Of a stretch of 64,000 nt of DNA, positions 46,433 to 59,148 are shown in pieces. Both the position numbers and the translations under genes were made by a program. The notes under the pieces are model-generated. The model searched no databases. It had not been told where the DNA came from and saw nothing but the letters and a program-made list of their open reading frames with translations. The stretch spans positions 1-64,000 of the forward strand of contig JACGCK010000172.1 in the NCBI GenBank assembly GCA_014925825.1. Reading direction: 5' to 3'. The stretch comes from Pholiota molesta (Eukaryota; Basidiomycota; Agaricomycetes; Agaricales; Strophariaceae). Positions within the stretch are counted from its first letter, which is position 1; each line of letters starts with the position of its first letter.

Positions 46433-48490
46433 ATGTTTGCACCTACGAAATTGTTCGTTCAGTTGGCCTCTCTTCTTCTCCTGTTCTCCGGGCCCTCTGC
46501 CAGTTTGGATGTTTCTGTTTCGACCACTCTACCTCCAGCAGCTTTCTCGATCTCTCCCTCGTTCGTGTCACTTTCCATTGAGCAGGATCGATGGACTGAC
46601 TGGGTCGGAACAACGTCGCGAAATCAATTCTTTTTCAATACATTGGACAACCTGATCCAAATCACAGGAGAGCCACCCCACATTCGAATCGGCGCTGACA
46701 GTGAAGATCATACAGATTTTAGCGACTCGGTCAAGGTTAGATACGCCACAGTATACTCATTTCCTACAGTTAACCTCGAAAATTGCCAGTTTTCCGAAGA
46801 TATATTTCCCGCCGTCACCTCCACAGTTCCTTATCCAGAGGCAACCAACATCACCGTTGGAGATGGTTTTTACGAAGCAGCCCAGTTCCTCCCACCAAGT
46901 CAGTTGTTTTCTCACCGTCTAAACTTAATCTCATTTTGTAATCTATGACACAGACACCCATGTCACATGGGGATTGAATCTCGGGCAGAATAACTTGACT
47001 GCAGCTTTTCTCGAAGCAAAGTCGCTTGCAAAAGCATTCTCGTCTTTTTCCGTCAAGGCTGCCGGAATCACCCTCGACGCCATCGAAATTGGCAATGAAG
47101 TTGACTTGTATCAATTTAACGGCTTGAGGCCTAGCACATATACATCGACGCAATATGTCAAAGAGTGAGCGTTTTATCCTCTGGTTCACCAAGTAATGAT
47201 TAAATTTGTATACTCTTCTTTGATGATAAGATGGACCACATTTGCAACCAACGTTACTGCGGCTATCAGTTCATTCACCTCTATCTCGCCGAAGTTCTGG
47301 GGTGGTGCCTTTGCTGGGTCTTCGCATACTACCACTGGGTTCTCGCCACAAGCTATCTTCGCTGAAGGTGTTCTGTCTTCTCCAGCAGGCGCTTTGATTT
47401 CTACGTACGCGAATTTCATTTAGATGCCTTCTGCGATGCTAATAGTATCGGTCACTTTTGCAGCATATCGGAGCATCATTACAGTGGCTCGTTCTGTTCT
47501 GGAAGTGGCGGCTTGTTACAAGATTTAATGACGAAAAGTACCATTCGAAGCAACTTGACTCAATTTTCACCGGATATCGCTGCTACTCAAGCAAAAGGGC
47601 TAGACTTCGTTCTTGGCGAGACAAATAGCTATTCTTGTCATGTAAGTGATTAGGATTGTATGGATCGACGATCGAATCTTTACTCAACGTTCTACTAAGG
47701 GTGCGCCTGGAGTCAGTAACACAGGAGGAGCTGCATTATGGACCTTGGACTATTCACTTTTTGCGTAAGTCATCCACTATCTTATCTATGTTGCCCGGAA
47801 ATTAACCACCCAATTAGATCGCAATTGGGAATCCAAAGAGTCTTCTTTCATGATGGAATTGGCTACAAGTACAACTTGGTATGTCTACCTTTCTTGATTC
47901 CATCGAACTTGTTTGTAATCATTTCCAATATGCATAATAGATTCAACCCATTACACTCACTCGCTCCACTCTGGATGGAACGACTCTTTCCACACCTCAA
48001 CCCCCTCACGTTCAGCCGCAGTATTATGCCGCAATAATTGCAGGAGAAGCCATCGGCGACAGTGGTAATACGCGTGTGATAGAACTCAGCATCAACGACA
48101 CGCGGATTTCTGGATTCGCGTTTTACGAAGGCAAAACTCTCGCTCGAGTGATCTTGATCAACTCACTGGCCTTCTTCACTACGACGACAACTTCCAGGAC
48201 AAGTACCCATGTCGATATAACCTTCTCAGACAACAGTTCTCCCACAACTATGACAGTCAAACGGTTGTTTGTACCGTACGTTTCTTGTTCGTTTATAGAT
48301 TCTACTTCATTTGTCTAACGATGTGATTTTGGACGACAGACATGCAGATGATACTACAGGACTGACATGGGGTGGGCAAACATATGAGACAAGTGACGCC
48401 AGAGTCAGTGGCAATCTTCAAGTTACGACCGTGGATGTCGCGAGCGGAGTAGATATTCAAGAAACGGAAGTCGTGATGCTTTGTTTTTAG
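46433..48490 (+). CDS. Secreted GH79-family glycoside hydrolase (beta-glucuronidase-like)
   Basis: MFAPTKLFVQLASLLLLFSG is a clear signal peptide, cleaved about residue 26; an in-frame ATG ten codons upstream (46403) is less likely. After an intron-rich body come PPHIRIGADSEDHTDF, HVTWGLNLGQNN, AIEIGNEVDLYQFNG with the acid/base Glu of the clan-A GNE motif, FVLGETNSYSCHGAPGVSNT with the likely nucleophile Glu, and GGAALWTLDYSLFA. The C-terminal beta domain (ISGFAFYEGKTLARVILINS) fits the GH79 C-terminal module. In fungi, family members trim glucuronic acid from arabinogalactan proteins and similar glycans. Several N-glycosylation sites (NLT, NIT, NVT) are present. Frames agree across all exons seen. 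Confidence 0.87.
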
Positions 48491-48896
48491 GATCTTGCGC
48501 ACCTTTTTCTACTCTAAAATTACATCTCGTCCTTTTTAAATATTCTTAATTAAACAACAGAAAAGATATCTGGGCGATATACAATAGTTCACTGTGTATA
48601 TACTCTATTATCGGTGAACATTTGAATTGCCACTGGAATCTACCTATCTGCAGATTTTTCATACATAAACCCATTGGACTTGCATTGGACAGCGGCTTCC
48701 ACCTTTGTGGACAACCCTGACCCGAACCAGAAACAGGAAAAGGTTTATGACGTAATCATCTCTCTCCCCTTTCTACTGTCTACTGTACACCAAGTAACGC
48801 GAAGCTGCATCCCACATTCATTACAGTCACCACACACTACATCAACACCAATATATGCTCGCGCCGTTCAGACGTATCTACTCCTAAAGACCAAAC
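48491..48896. other. Intergenic
   Basis: The 3' end of the GH79 gene and the 5' region of the AP-3 gene. No other feature seen. Confidence 0.4.
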
Positions 48897-51814
48897 ATGG
48901 CAAGCCAGCAATACCTCAACACGCTCTCAGAGAATGCGACGCGGCTAGGGATGCGGCTGCAGGAGACGTTCTCGGAGCGTACTCGTGATCTGGCAATTGG
49001 ACTAGGGACAGGTGCTGGATACCTTGATGCAGGCGGCCTGGGTGATGAGAAGACACTGGCAAATATCAGGAAGCAGTTGGATTCAAGTAGCGATAGGGAG
49101 AAATTGGATGCTATGAAGAGGTTGGTTGCTGTGAGTTTGGTATCTTTTTCCGATTCGTATGCACTCTGGAAAGATCTTGCATATGCGCCTATGGAGGCAG
49201 AAAGTTGGAAATTGCTCTCTTTTAGTCTATCCTGTGCCAAAAAGCAAACTAACGCGCCTCTTAATTCAGCTCATCTCAAAAGGCCGCAACGCTTCCGAAT
49301 ACTTCGCCCAAGTCGTCAAAAACGTTGCCTCTCCCAATCTCGAGATTCGCAAACTCGTCTACATCTACCTCTTGCGATATGCTGAGCAGGAGCCCGATCT
49401 AGCGCTGCTCTCCATCAATACCTTCCAGAAGGATTTGGCAGATGCCAATCCCCTCATCCGTGCAATGGCCTTGCGCGTGCTGAGCGGAATAAAGGTGCCG
49501 ATGATTGGCAGTATCGTTGTGCTGGCAATCCGTAAATGTGCTGCGGATCCAAGTCCATATGTGCGCAAGGCAGCCGCACTGGCGGTGCCAAAGTGTTATG
49601 AGTATGTGCTGGTTGCTACATCTTGATCTCTCGCATAAAGGGTGCTAATCAGCTTACCTTCTCTTCATCCGGTCGTTCCTGATTCAGGTTGGATTCTACC
49701 CACCTCCCTGCCCTCATTCAGATCCTCAGCACTATCCTGCTGCGCGATCGCTCTCCCTTATCACTCGGGAGTGTCGCTGTTGCATTTCAGGCCATTTGTC
49801 CGACGCGTCTTGATCTACTGCACCCACATTACCGACGTTTATGCCGAATAATTGTTGACTTGGATGAGTGGGGCCAGGTAGAACTAATGGGGTTGTTGTT
49901 GAGGTATGTTCGGACAATGCTGATGAGGCCACGGGTGGATGGTCAGGAAAATGGCGGAGAGACGAGGGAGGAAGAGGAAGAGCTTGATAAAGACTTGAAG
50001 CTCCTTTTGGACTCTGTAGAGCCTGTGTTCCAGAGTCGGAACCCCGCAGTGAGTGTTCATGTCGTTCAGTAATTCAGATACTGTTTTGAAGAACTTACTT
50101 ATCTAATTGCTTATTTGATAGGTGGTCTTGGCTGCCACCAAAGTCTTCTTTTATGGCGCGCCCCCCTCATATTGGCCCAAATTCGTGGGCCCCCTTCTAC
50201 GTCTCCTCACCGTCTCCAAAGAGGTAGAAAGGATCGTTCTGGCGGACTTGCTGATCGTCACGAAGGACGTGCCACATCTCTTTGCACCTTTTTATGCTCG
50301 ATTCCTCGTCCGCACCGATGACCTCACACAGGTGAAGAAAGACAAGATACGCTTGCTCCTTCATGTGCTCACGGTGGATAATTGGAATGCGATTATGAGG
50401 GAGTTTATTGTAAGTACTACAGTTTTATTTTATTTTCCCAGTGAGGAGCATATGTCATGTATATATGTTTTGTGTGCATGCATGAGTCTTGTTTCGCTGA
50501 TTTAAATTTATCTCAGGAATACGCAGACGATACAGATGATAGTGTCGTTTCTGAGTCAATACGTGCCCTTGGTGTGTGTTCGGCGCGTGTACCGGAGTCA
50601 ATACAAATGTGTCTGACGGCGCTCATAAACATGATCAAAAGTCGGTATGGTATGTCGCAATCTCTCGTCGTTATTTTTGCAGATAATTAACATGCTTAAT
50701 AGATACGGTCGTGAGCAGTGCGGTCATGGTACTCAAGTACCTCGTACAAACTCAGCTCTCAGGGCAAATTTCTGGGAGAGCTTCGTCATCACAGTCCCCC
50801 CTATCGATCATTGCACACCTTGCACGACGGATAGATGATATCAAACATGCACAAGCACGCGCATGTGTGGTATGGCTCGTAGGCCAGTATGGTGGAACTG
50901 AGGAGAAAGGCAATGCCTTTGGCCCAGAAGGCATAGCTGACTGGGCTCCAGATGTGCTTCGCAAGTTGGCCAAATCTTTTGGGACGGAGGCTTCGTTGGT
51001 GAAACTACAAACAGTGACTTTGGCGTCCAAACTGTTCGTGTTGTCTCCGACGGATCGCACAATTAGCCTATTGTGCCAATACATTTTCTCATTGGCGAGG
51101 TACGATACGAATTATGATGTGCGAGACAGGGGCAGGATGCTAGCTTCGCTGCTTGGGGGAGTGGGATTCCAAGTCAATGGACAACCGACGGAAGACCGAG
51201 GTGGTGTTGTGCTGCGAAAGGAGCAAGTTAAGCTAGTCCTATTCGATGGCAAAGCAGGGACAGACGTGGAGGAGACAAGCTTTTTAGGTAAGTGGAGGAT
51301 TCTATCACCTGAACTTCATTTGACAATGACGATAGATGATGCAAAAGTGCAGTTGGGATCTCTAGGTCGGGTGACAGGACGCTCCATGATGATGGACAGA
51401 ATGTTACCGGACTGGCTAGAGCGGGGAGTTGAAGGCTCGCTTCGAGACTCTGAGGATGACGCGCCGCCTGCTCCACCGGCGCCTACTGCCATTTCATCCT
51501 CTGGGCCTATACGTGGGCAAAAAGGGATAGCCTCACCCCCCATCGTATTGACGCCGACGGGAGTCTCACGACCAAATTCGAGAAATGGGGCGACGAATGG
51601 ACCATGGACAGACTTGGATTCGTTTTATGCCGATGCAGAAGAAACAGGCGAGCAATCGGAAGCAGAGGAATCAGAAGGAGAGGAGGAATCAGAAGAGGAA
51701 GAGAGCTCTGAAGACGATGCGTCTGGGTCTGCGGACGAGCCGGAGAGCGGAGAAGGCGAGGATGACGTCACACCTCAACGTAGGACGGATGTGCCTATAA
51801 TAGCTGCATCGTAG
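48897..51814 (+). CDS. APL6: AP-3 adaptor complex beta subunit
   Basis: The protein starts MASQQYLNTLSENATRLGMR and continues into the adaptin trunk: KQLDSSSDREKLDAMKRLVA, LISKGRNASEYFAQVVKNVA, LEIRKLVYIYLLRYAEQEPD, then HEAT-like helices (PLIRAMALRVLSGIKVPMIG, PSPYVRKAAALAVPKCYE). The last exon carries the trunk end and a long acidic Ser/Glu hinge (about 51,640-51,780), the hallmark of beta-3 adaptins. The length (about 800-850 aa) fits fungal AP-3 beta without an ear domain. AP-3 sorts cargo from the Golgi or endosome to the vacuole. At least five introns, all in frame. The next gene starts 31 bases after the stop. Confidence 0.85.
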
Positions 51815-51845
51815 ACATCTAACAAAATGCACATTATTCAGTTCC

Positions 51846-53010
51846 ATGCTCGCCTCCCATTCACCCAATAGTGACCGCTCCATCTACTTTGACGCTCCCA
51901 CCACCATCTCAGACAATATAATGTCGTCCTCTCCAGAAATCCTCCCCTCTGCCCAAGCCCTCGGTCCCTGGTATGACTTGAATGCTCCTGCCTCAGTACA
52001 AAACAAAGCCGCCTTCACTCCTGAAGAACAAAGCAAGAGTATTGTGGAACATCCCAATGGATCCGAGGGATGGCTTCCCGCCGAGAGTACTGCACCAGTT
52101 TCAGTTCTACAGCCAAGCCTAGATGACCAGAATAGACAATTGTCCTCATTCCAATCCCACCCGGAGGACCTTCCCGTCCAGACCGAAGGTGAATTCGCCA
52201 CTGGGGGCGCTGTTGTCCAACGCGCACACACCACTGCCAATGCCACGCCGTCCAACAAAGACCAAGCGTTGGGCCGGTCTTCCTCGACGAGACGCAGTGA
52301 ACATACCACGGTCGACGGTCGTCCGTTGGCCGGTTCAGCGTTTGACAATGGGGCAGGGGCTACTGGCCCAATGGCTACCGTAGAAGAGGATGAAGCTCTC
52401 CGAGCGCGAGCTGTAGAGGCCCACGAGCATTTGTCGCCCAAACAGAAGGCGAAGGTCGCGAAAGAAGAATGTGAGATTGTGTTGTTCTCACCTTGAACCC
52501 CTCAGAGATCTAATGACTTCGTTGTAGCTAAAAATGCCAAGCGCCTTTCCAAAATCATAAAAGAAGAGGGAAAGACGGAAATGCAGTCGCTGACTATCAT
52601 GATCAACGAGCTCGAGGATTTACAGAAGATTCAGCGCAACGCTGTCAAAGTGTGTTTTTCCAAATTATCTCCCTCTCATGAATGTCAGTTCACTTCCACG
52701 TCTGCAGAACGAAGCCCATGTCCAGGCAAACCACTCGAAACTCCTAAGTACATTCAAAAAGAAGGAAGCATTATACCTGGACGCGAAGAGGAGCTTCGAG
52801 AAGGCCGGCGCGGAGCTTAACGCAGAAAGCGAGACACTCGAGATGCTCCGCGCGAATGCTCTGGAGGCTACAGCCCGTATGCAAGACAAAGCAGCGGAAG
52901 TAGATGCCCTAAGGAAGACGCTCGCCGTGGATAATAGGGAGCGGGAGATCAGGTTGGCACAATTAGCGGGGAAGTCAGCGAACAAGCACAATGGATTTTG
53001 GAAGAATTAA
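51846..53010 (+). CDS. Coiled-coil protein of unknown function
   Basis: Three exons: to about 52,470, about 52,528-52,649, and about 52,709-53,010. The first 180 residues are disordered and Ser/Pro/Gln-rich. From EDEALRARAVEAHEHLSPKQ on the protein is helical (KNAKRLSKIIKEEGKTEMQS, LTIMINELEDLQKIQRNAVK, NEAHVQANHSKLLSTFKKKE, EVDALRKTLAVDNREREIRL). Both junctions keep frame. The ATG at 51846 leaves only 31 bases after the AP-3 stop; the ATG at 51921 (MSSSPEILPSAQALGPWYDL) gives a more normal gap. Conserved-looking but unassigned. Confidence 0.7.
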
Positions 53011-54205
53011 ACGGGGCGAATTCAAAAGCTCACGGACATGGACCAGGACAATTTGCGGTTGGATCTATTTTGAGTTCATCTATATCTTCTACAAGAGTTT
53101 TCAGGACTTTCTTTCTTTCTTTGATCTAATTGGTCTAGCTTAATCATGGTACTTTTGTATGCTCTTACGGATGATACGAACTGATTTATTTACTGTAATT
53201 CGTGTTGTATTTGTATTTCAATCCAATCCCAAATATCTCCTGGTAGTTGGATGTCGTCCTTGATTGAAACAATTGTGTCTACCGCAGTCCGGGTAGAGTT
53301 GCTCCGTTTAGCGCCCACATATGATCTCATGCTTCAGGTGTACATAAAATTCAACTTGACTTCTAAGTTCGTCCGGCGTCCTCTTGTTTGTGGCATTGAG
53401 AGTTTGAATAAAACAATTTGACGACGGCGCTAAAGAAATTATTACAATTTGGTTGGCCGGCATCAATCGAGACCAACGCCCTTCCTAGGTGTGGAAGCCT
53501 AGAATTGAGATTAAATAGAATTTCCCAGTCCTTCTAGTCATACTGATATATACTGTACTTATCTTTATCATATAGTGCCATAATGTTGGGAAATGGATCG
53601 GTCGAGGATAGGATCCGTGCCTACGGCCTTTCGTTACTTCGTGTGATCATAAGATCCCGAAATTCGAAATTCGAAAGCATCCAATTTGTGGCTTTTTATT
53701 AGTCTCTCAAAACAGACCAAATAATAGATGACAATCGATCTATATACTTTTTATTCCGTGTACGAGGAAATGACTACACATAAGCAAATATTTTGCTTAG
53801 CTTTTATAGCATGGTAATCTGTGAACATTGCTTTCAGGGGTCTGAAGCTCTAATATAGGACTAAAAGACTCTGATTATTATCAGATAACTGACCAAGCAC
53901 TTTCCTGCAGCGCTTCTAAAATATCGGCACATCCGACGCGTTCCGACCAACTCCCGACATCGTGCGATATACGAAGCTTCCTGGCGTAATGGTCGCCGTA
54001 CGTGTATGACTCTGTATGCTGTTATCTATATGACTCAAGCTTACAGTCAAGTACAGCCGATTCCCGAATGCATACGGACAAGCGTGTAGCAAGGGTCTAG
54101 AAGAGAAGTTCGGATACGTATAAACGAGCTTCAAGCGTTTTACTCACTTAGTGACTTACCATCCTCAATACACCTACTTATCTGGAAATCTATCTACACA
54201 TCGAA
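53011..54205. other. AT-rich intergenic region
   Basis: No gene or repeat seen in about 1.2 kb. Short minus-strand frame at 54134-53916 is not supported. Confidence 0.4.
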
Positions 54206-56322
54206 ATGGCTCCCATCCAACAGCCCAGAATATTAATCGTGGGGACTTTCTCTTCCAATTCTAATAAGTAGGTGAAGATGATTGAATTTTGAATGCTTGC
54301 AGGTAGGCAGTGGTCCATCTGGACTTATCCTGGCGTTGACCTTGCGCCGCAATGGAGTCCCTGTGCGCGTCATTGAAAAGAGCACGGAGAAAAGGAAAGG
54401 CCAGCGCGGGGCCGGAATTATGGTATGTCACTGGCACCACCTTGAAATATCTCTGACCCAATTTACGCCATATTTGTGACCTGCTTCCTTTCTTATTAGC
54501 CTCGCACGCTCGAGTTATTCGAGGCGCTAGGAATATATGACGAGGTTGCCTCGCGCGCACTCACTAGGACTGTGGTGTTGAAAATGTACAAGATGCCCGA
54601 AGGTGTCGAGACCTTGAAGGAGTTTGTACCAGCGCCGAGAGAAGAGCCAACTCCTTCCGTTCCCTATGTGGGTCCAATTTTTTAAAATTCAATCTTTGGG
54701 AACCATCTGATTTCTCTCTCAGAATAATATTAACCTCCTGGGCCAAGATAATCTAGATAAAATTTTGCGTGCTGAGCTCGCAAAATCCGGATGTGAGGTC
54801 GAGCTGGGTGTCGAGCTTCAGCATTTGGAGCAGTTTGACGACAACGTTAAAGTAACCCTCCTCAAGCACAACACTGCCAGCAACAATGAACTAGTCACAG
54901 AAGAAGCATCGTACGAATGGGTCATCGGCGCTGATGGTGCGAAGGGTGTTGTAAGAAAGCTGCTCGGATTGAAGCTTCTTGGCGAAACTACTACAGAAAG
55001 ATTCGTTGTGGGAGACGCTATGATGGAAGGACTTGCACATGATGTACGCCAGGCGCCTCAATATGTTGTTTTATCATTGTGCTGACTGTAGCCTTGAATA
55101 TTCTTAGAGATTCCATATATGGGGAGATATGGCAGACACCATGTAGGGGAATTGATATCTAGATCATCGTTATTGTTTCTAACACGGGTTGCCTTGACAG
55201 GACTGTTATTCGTGGTACTGAAAATGAAGGAGTTTTTAACTTCTTCATTGGAGGAAACAAACTGGAAAATCCGGAAGACTTATGCGCAAATGATGAGTCC
55301 ATGCGCGATGCTATCAAGAAACACATAGGGCACAGAGAAGACGTCAAGATCGGAGAGTTCAGTTGGTTGTCGCCATACAGGTAGAAACATTTTCGATGTC
55401 CACTTTTGCAATAATTCTAGACTTAAAAACCTCCTCTACAGAGTCAATGTCCGAATGACCGAGACATTTCAGAAAGGAAGAGTCTTTCTTACTGGAGACG
55501 CCGGTCATATCCATAGCCCGGCTGGTGGTCAAGTCAGATATCACCTCAGATTTTCGAATGGATACTTATTATCTATGTTAGGGAATGAACACCAGCGTCC
55601 AAGATTCTTTCAACCTAGGATGGAAACTAGCTCTCGTTGCGAAAGGTCTTTCTTCCCCGTCTCTTTTGGACACGTATAATGAAGAGCGCGTCCCTGTCGT
55701 GGCCCAGATGCTCAAGATCTCCACGGCGCTCTTGAAAAAAGCGATTGCAAATACTCAAGATGAAGAAGCTTGGAATAGGTCAGGCAATATCAAGCAGCTT
55801 GGGGTGAACTATCGATGGAGCTCTATCGTTATTGATGACGACTTGGAGAAGAAGCGTGAGGGAGCGCAAGGCGCCCTGCAGTCAACATATGATGTTGGTA
55901 ATGGGGCGGTTCGGGCGGGTGACCGCGCTCCAGATGCCTCGGGGATGATGAAGCTCGGAGATTATTCTGACGGAGTAGGTCCGGAAACTCGTTTGTTCAA
56001 GCTATTCAGCCCTGGGCGACACACTGTGCTCGTATTCGCGGCTAAAATCGACTACCAAACGGTTCTTCAGGTTCTGCAGACTTGGCCTGGAGATCTGGTC
56101 CAATCTGTGGTTATCACACAAGCGAAGGGGGCAATCGTCAGTGACCAGTCTAAGGCTACCGTTGTCGAGGACAGGGATGGTCACGCTCATGCTGCGTATA
56201 CTGGTCCTGACGATACATCTGCAATATTCATTATTCGACCGGACGGCGTTATTGGGGCACGATTGGGAAAGGTTGAGGGAATAAAGCGTTACTTCCAGAC
56301 CATTTTCGTAGACTCTTCTTAA
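54206..56322 (+). CDS. FAD-dependent monooxygenase, phenol-hydroxylase type
   Basis: The start MAPIQQPRILI splices to VGSGPSGLILALTLRRNGVP, the GxGxxG dinucleotide-binding loop, followed by VRVIEKSTEKRKGQRGAGIM with the Arg/Gly motif. PRTLELFEALGIYDEV, NNINLLGQDNLDKILRAELA, EWVIGADGAKGVVRKLLG (DG motif), FLTGDAGHIHSPAGGQGMNT (GD motif) and NLGWKLALVAKG follow. The C-terminal 180 residues, from RAGDRAPDASG to VIGARLGKVEGIKRYF, form the thioredoxin-like domain of phenol hydroxylases. It hydroxylates an aromatic substrate with NADPH and oxygen; the substrate is not predictable. Seven introns, all in frame. No signal peptide. Confidence 0.88.
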
Positions 56323-56597
56323 TCGTTTTATTCTATCGCGTCTCTTATTTATCTATCGCTTTGTACTTGATCTCCAAAAATACACCCACCTCAGATAAGC
56401 GCCGTAATGTGATGATGCAATCGGACCAATCTCCTGGATCACTGGTTGAGATCGATCGATCGGTGATTGCCTCGTTTTGCAATGCCGCAAATGCCGTGCG
56501 ATGAGCTTGGTGTAGTACTCCCGTCATCGCCCTTCTCAAGTTCAACTCGGTTTTTCCTTTCATTTGTGCATTTCGCTCTTTCCTTGACCCCTTCTTT

Positions 56598-57854
56598 ATG
56601 TTCTACGTTCTTTTTCCCCTTTTCCCCATTCCAGTGATAGGAACGGTAGTGAGATATAGAGCCACTTACTACCCTTTGTCTATTAAAGAGCAGTTAACAC
56701 CGTCCCTCTCGACCGTCGGGGTAAAGGATTTGGCTGTCTCCCGAGAGCCTGTTCCAGATCTTGAGGGTGGAAGCGATGCTAAACTCAGCGGCGATGCAAG
56801 TGCACGCGATGTCCAAAACCCACCACCCACTTTCTGGGGCGTCTTCACAAGTGTCTGGAGACATGAGGTGCGTATTTACTATTTTACTCGGGAGACATTC
56901 ACATGATTTGCTTACCACTTTGTCCTTAGCATTTTGAAGGTCTTCTGCAAGGATATCGTCTGTATCTTAACTCGGAAATTCCTCGTCGTATTAACTTTCA
57001 ATTTTAGTTCCGCACTTACTCCTAAGCATGGCTATCATACGCTTCTATATATCCCCCACCTTTCTACCGTTCGTGGAAGATAAATATACAATCCTGCCCT
57101 TTAATATACATACTTTACATTTATTACCTCATTGCGGCTTACAGGTACTTTCAATTGCCCTGAATGCTTTGATATCTCCCTATTAACGCCTTTTTTCACC
57201 CACAGGCTCATTGTCTCTCCTCATAAATTTAGACTAGCTGAGCCCAAAAAGATGTTCCATCTCACCTTTACGGATTACGAACGCAGTCACCCATTCAAGC
57301 TCCTTCAATATTGCGGACTCGTTTTGCCATTCTTCCTCAACTTGGTATTCACCAAATACATCCACATCCCACTATATGAAGGGAACATGAGGAGGATGGA
57401 GTCCCCTTTCTATACACCTCCGGGCGATGAAGGTTTATGGTATAAGTATCTTATGCAGCCCAATTGGTATAGCTGGATGCGGGTTGGCATACATGTGGGG
57501 TTGGTGATCGCCGCCACCCTGATTTGGACACCAGTTCATGTCATTCTAACGAGATTGGCGGTACAGCCAGTACATGGACCACCGAACGCAGAGTCGGTAG
57601 AGGAAAGGGACACAGACAAACTCGTCGATACGGGCATCGTCGCAGCGCCTTCGTATCTTCAGTATGGTTTAATCACTACTGACTTCTCTCACATTTGCTG
57701 ATCAATTGCGTTGAATAGCTTGACCACTGAACAACATCCTTATCTTGGTTTCAGGGACTGCTTCAAGAGAATTGTTAAGGAAGAGGGTTGGGATGTTTTA
57801 TACCGCTGCTGGTGGCTCACAATGTTTGGATTCTGGGTTCCTATCCTCGGTTGA
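56598..57854 (+). CDS. Mitochondrial-carrier-like membrane protein, possible frame break
   Basis: The start MFYVLFPLFPIPVIGTVVRY is a hydrophobic helix followed by RATYYPLS. An acidic linker leads to TFWGVFTSVWRHEHFEGLLQ, the matrix helix plus G-LLQG motif of mitochondrial carriers; then PHLLLSMAIIRFYISPTFLP, RLIVSPHKFRL, helices VGIHVGLVIAATLIWTPVHV and LTRLAVQPVHG, and the last exon FRDCFKRIVKEEGWDVLYRC, the EEGW-LYR carrier motif. Typical PX(D/E)XX(K/R) motifs are weak, so transport is unproven. In the middle, LSIALNALISP and LLTPFFTHRLIV lie in two frames; one base missing in CTCCCTA at 57,175-57,182 would join them. Introns near 56,868, 56,968 and 57,662. Confidence 0.6.
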
Positions 57855-58068
57855 AGTTGATGAAGTTGATTCAAGGAATTTCACTATACCAAAGTGATGC
57901 ATGTAAAGTACAGAACATTGGCTAAAGACGAAGATTGCTTCTCTTGTTACGGGAATGAAATATATTTAATTATAACTATGCCATCCATTTGTACTCATAC
58001 ATACACAATATCCTCCTTTAAAATTGGCAACCTCCTGTCATGGTGATTCATAACTTCGATCCAGAGAG

Positions 58069-58807
58069 TCAAATAATCTTCGCAATCTCAGCATCAATTG
58101 CTTCAGGCGTTGTCGTAGAAGCCCATCGTTGCACAACGTTTCCATTCTTATCGACAAGGAATTTCTCAAAGTTCCACTATGTAACAACCAAGCCATTCTA
58201 GTAGTCAGTACAAGGGCTTGACGATTTAAGGACAATTACGACAGCACCTTGATGCGAGTGAGTCCCAACAGTCCAGATTTCTCGTTCTTAAGCCACTTGT
58301 AAACCTCATTCGTGTTGTCGCCATTCACGTCAGATTTCTTCATAAGGGGAAAGGTTACTCCATGGTTAAGAGTGCAGAACTCGGCAATGCCTTCATCGTC
58401 TGCAGGCTCTTGTCCACCAAACTAAATAAGATAAGATAGACGCTCTTAGTATACAAGTCGAATACAGTCAACCGCAGAAAAACACACTTGGTTGCAAGGG
58501 AAACCCAGGATTTCAAGACCTTGGCCTTTGTATTTGTCGTACAGAGCTTGAAGCCCTAGATTAAAAGCGAAACGCGTTCAACTTGTCCACTTGCAATATC
58601 AACGGACGTTCGTACCCTTGTACTGCGGTGTGAATCCACTGCGGATGGATGTAAAGGTTAATACCGTTCACCATGGGCGGTAGGAGGTGCTCACCATTTC
58701 GAAGCAACGTTTACAATGAGGACGGGCTTTCCCTTAAGATCGGCGAAGTCGAAGACCTTCTTTCCCGGCAGCTCAGCTTTCAAGGAGTAGAATCCGCTTT
58801 CAGACAT
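58069..58807 (-). CDS. Glutathione peroxidase (thiol peroxidase, GPX/HYR1 type)
   Basis: The start [20 protein letters not shown] at 58807 leads to [12 protein letters not shown], and splicing creates [20 protein letters not shown] with the peroxidatic Cys as TGT across the intron. Next come [20 protein letters not shown] with the Gln of the catalytic tetrad and the resolving Cys, [20 protein letters not shown], and [20 protein letters not shown] with the catalytic Trp and Asn; the end is AEIAKII. It is a Cys-type enzyme that reduces hydroperoxides using thioredoxin more than glutathione. At least four introns. The frame is open upstream of the ATG and gives a possible mitochondrial presequence. 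Confidence 0.9.
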
Positions 58808-59148
58808 TGTTGAATATCGCGTTAGATGCTGGGTATGTGTGGTTGTAGTAGAGAGGATGTTATGGAGACTGTGATGAATATTTATGGAATTCCGAAAGCT
58901 GCTGAGAAATCGTGTGCAGTGGATGGGCGTGATCGTGTGTGGCATCCGATTCATAATCAAATGGTTTTTTGAGTTTCTTCCTTGTATAATGTATTTGGCG
59001 TCGACCAAGTCCCTGATATCGCCAGTGCAGCCCACACGTCGCTTTCGGGCTCTAATACACCGAAGAGCACACAATGAAGCACGTGCTGACGTAATTATTT
59101 GACAAAATCTGATCAAAATTTCGCAAAAATCGTCTCTGTACTGTTGCT

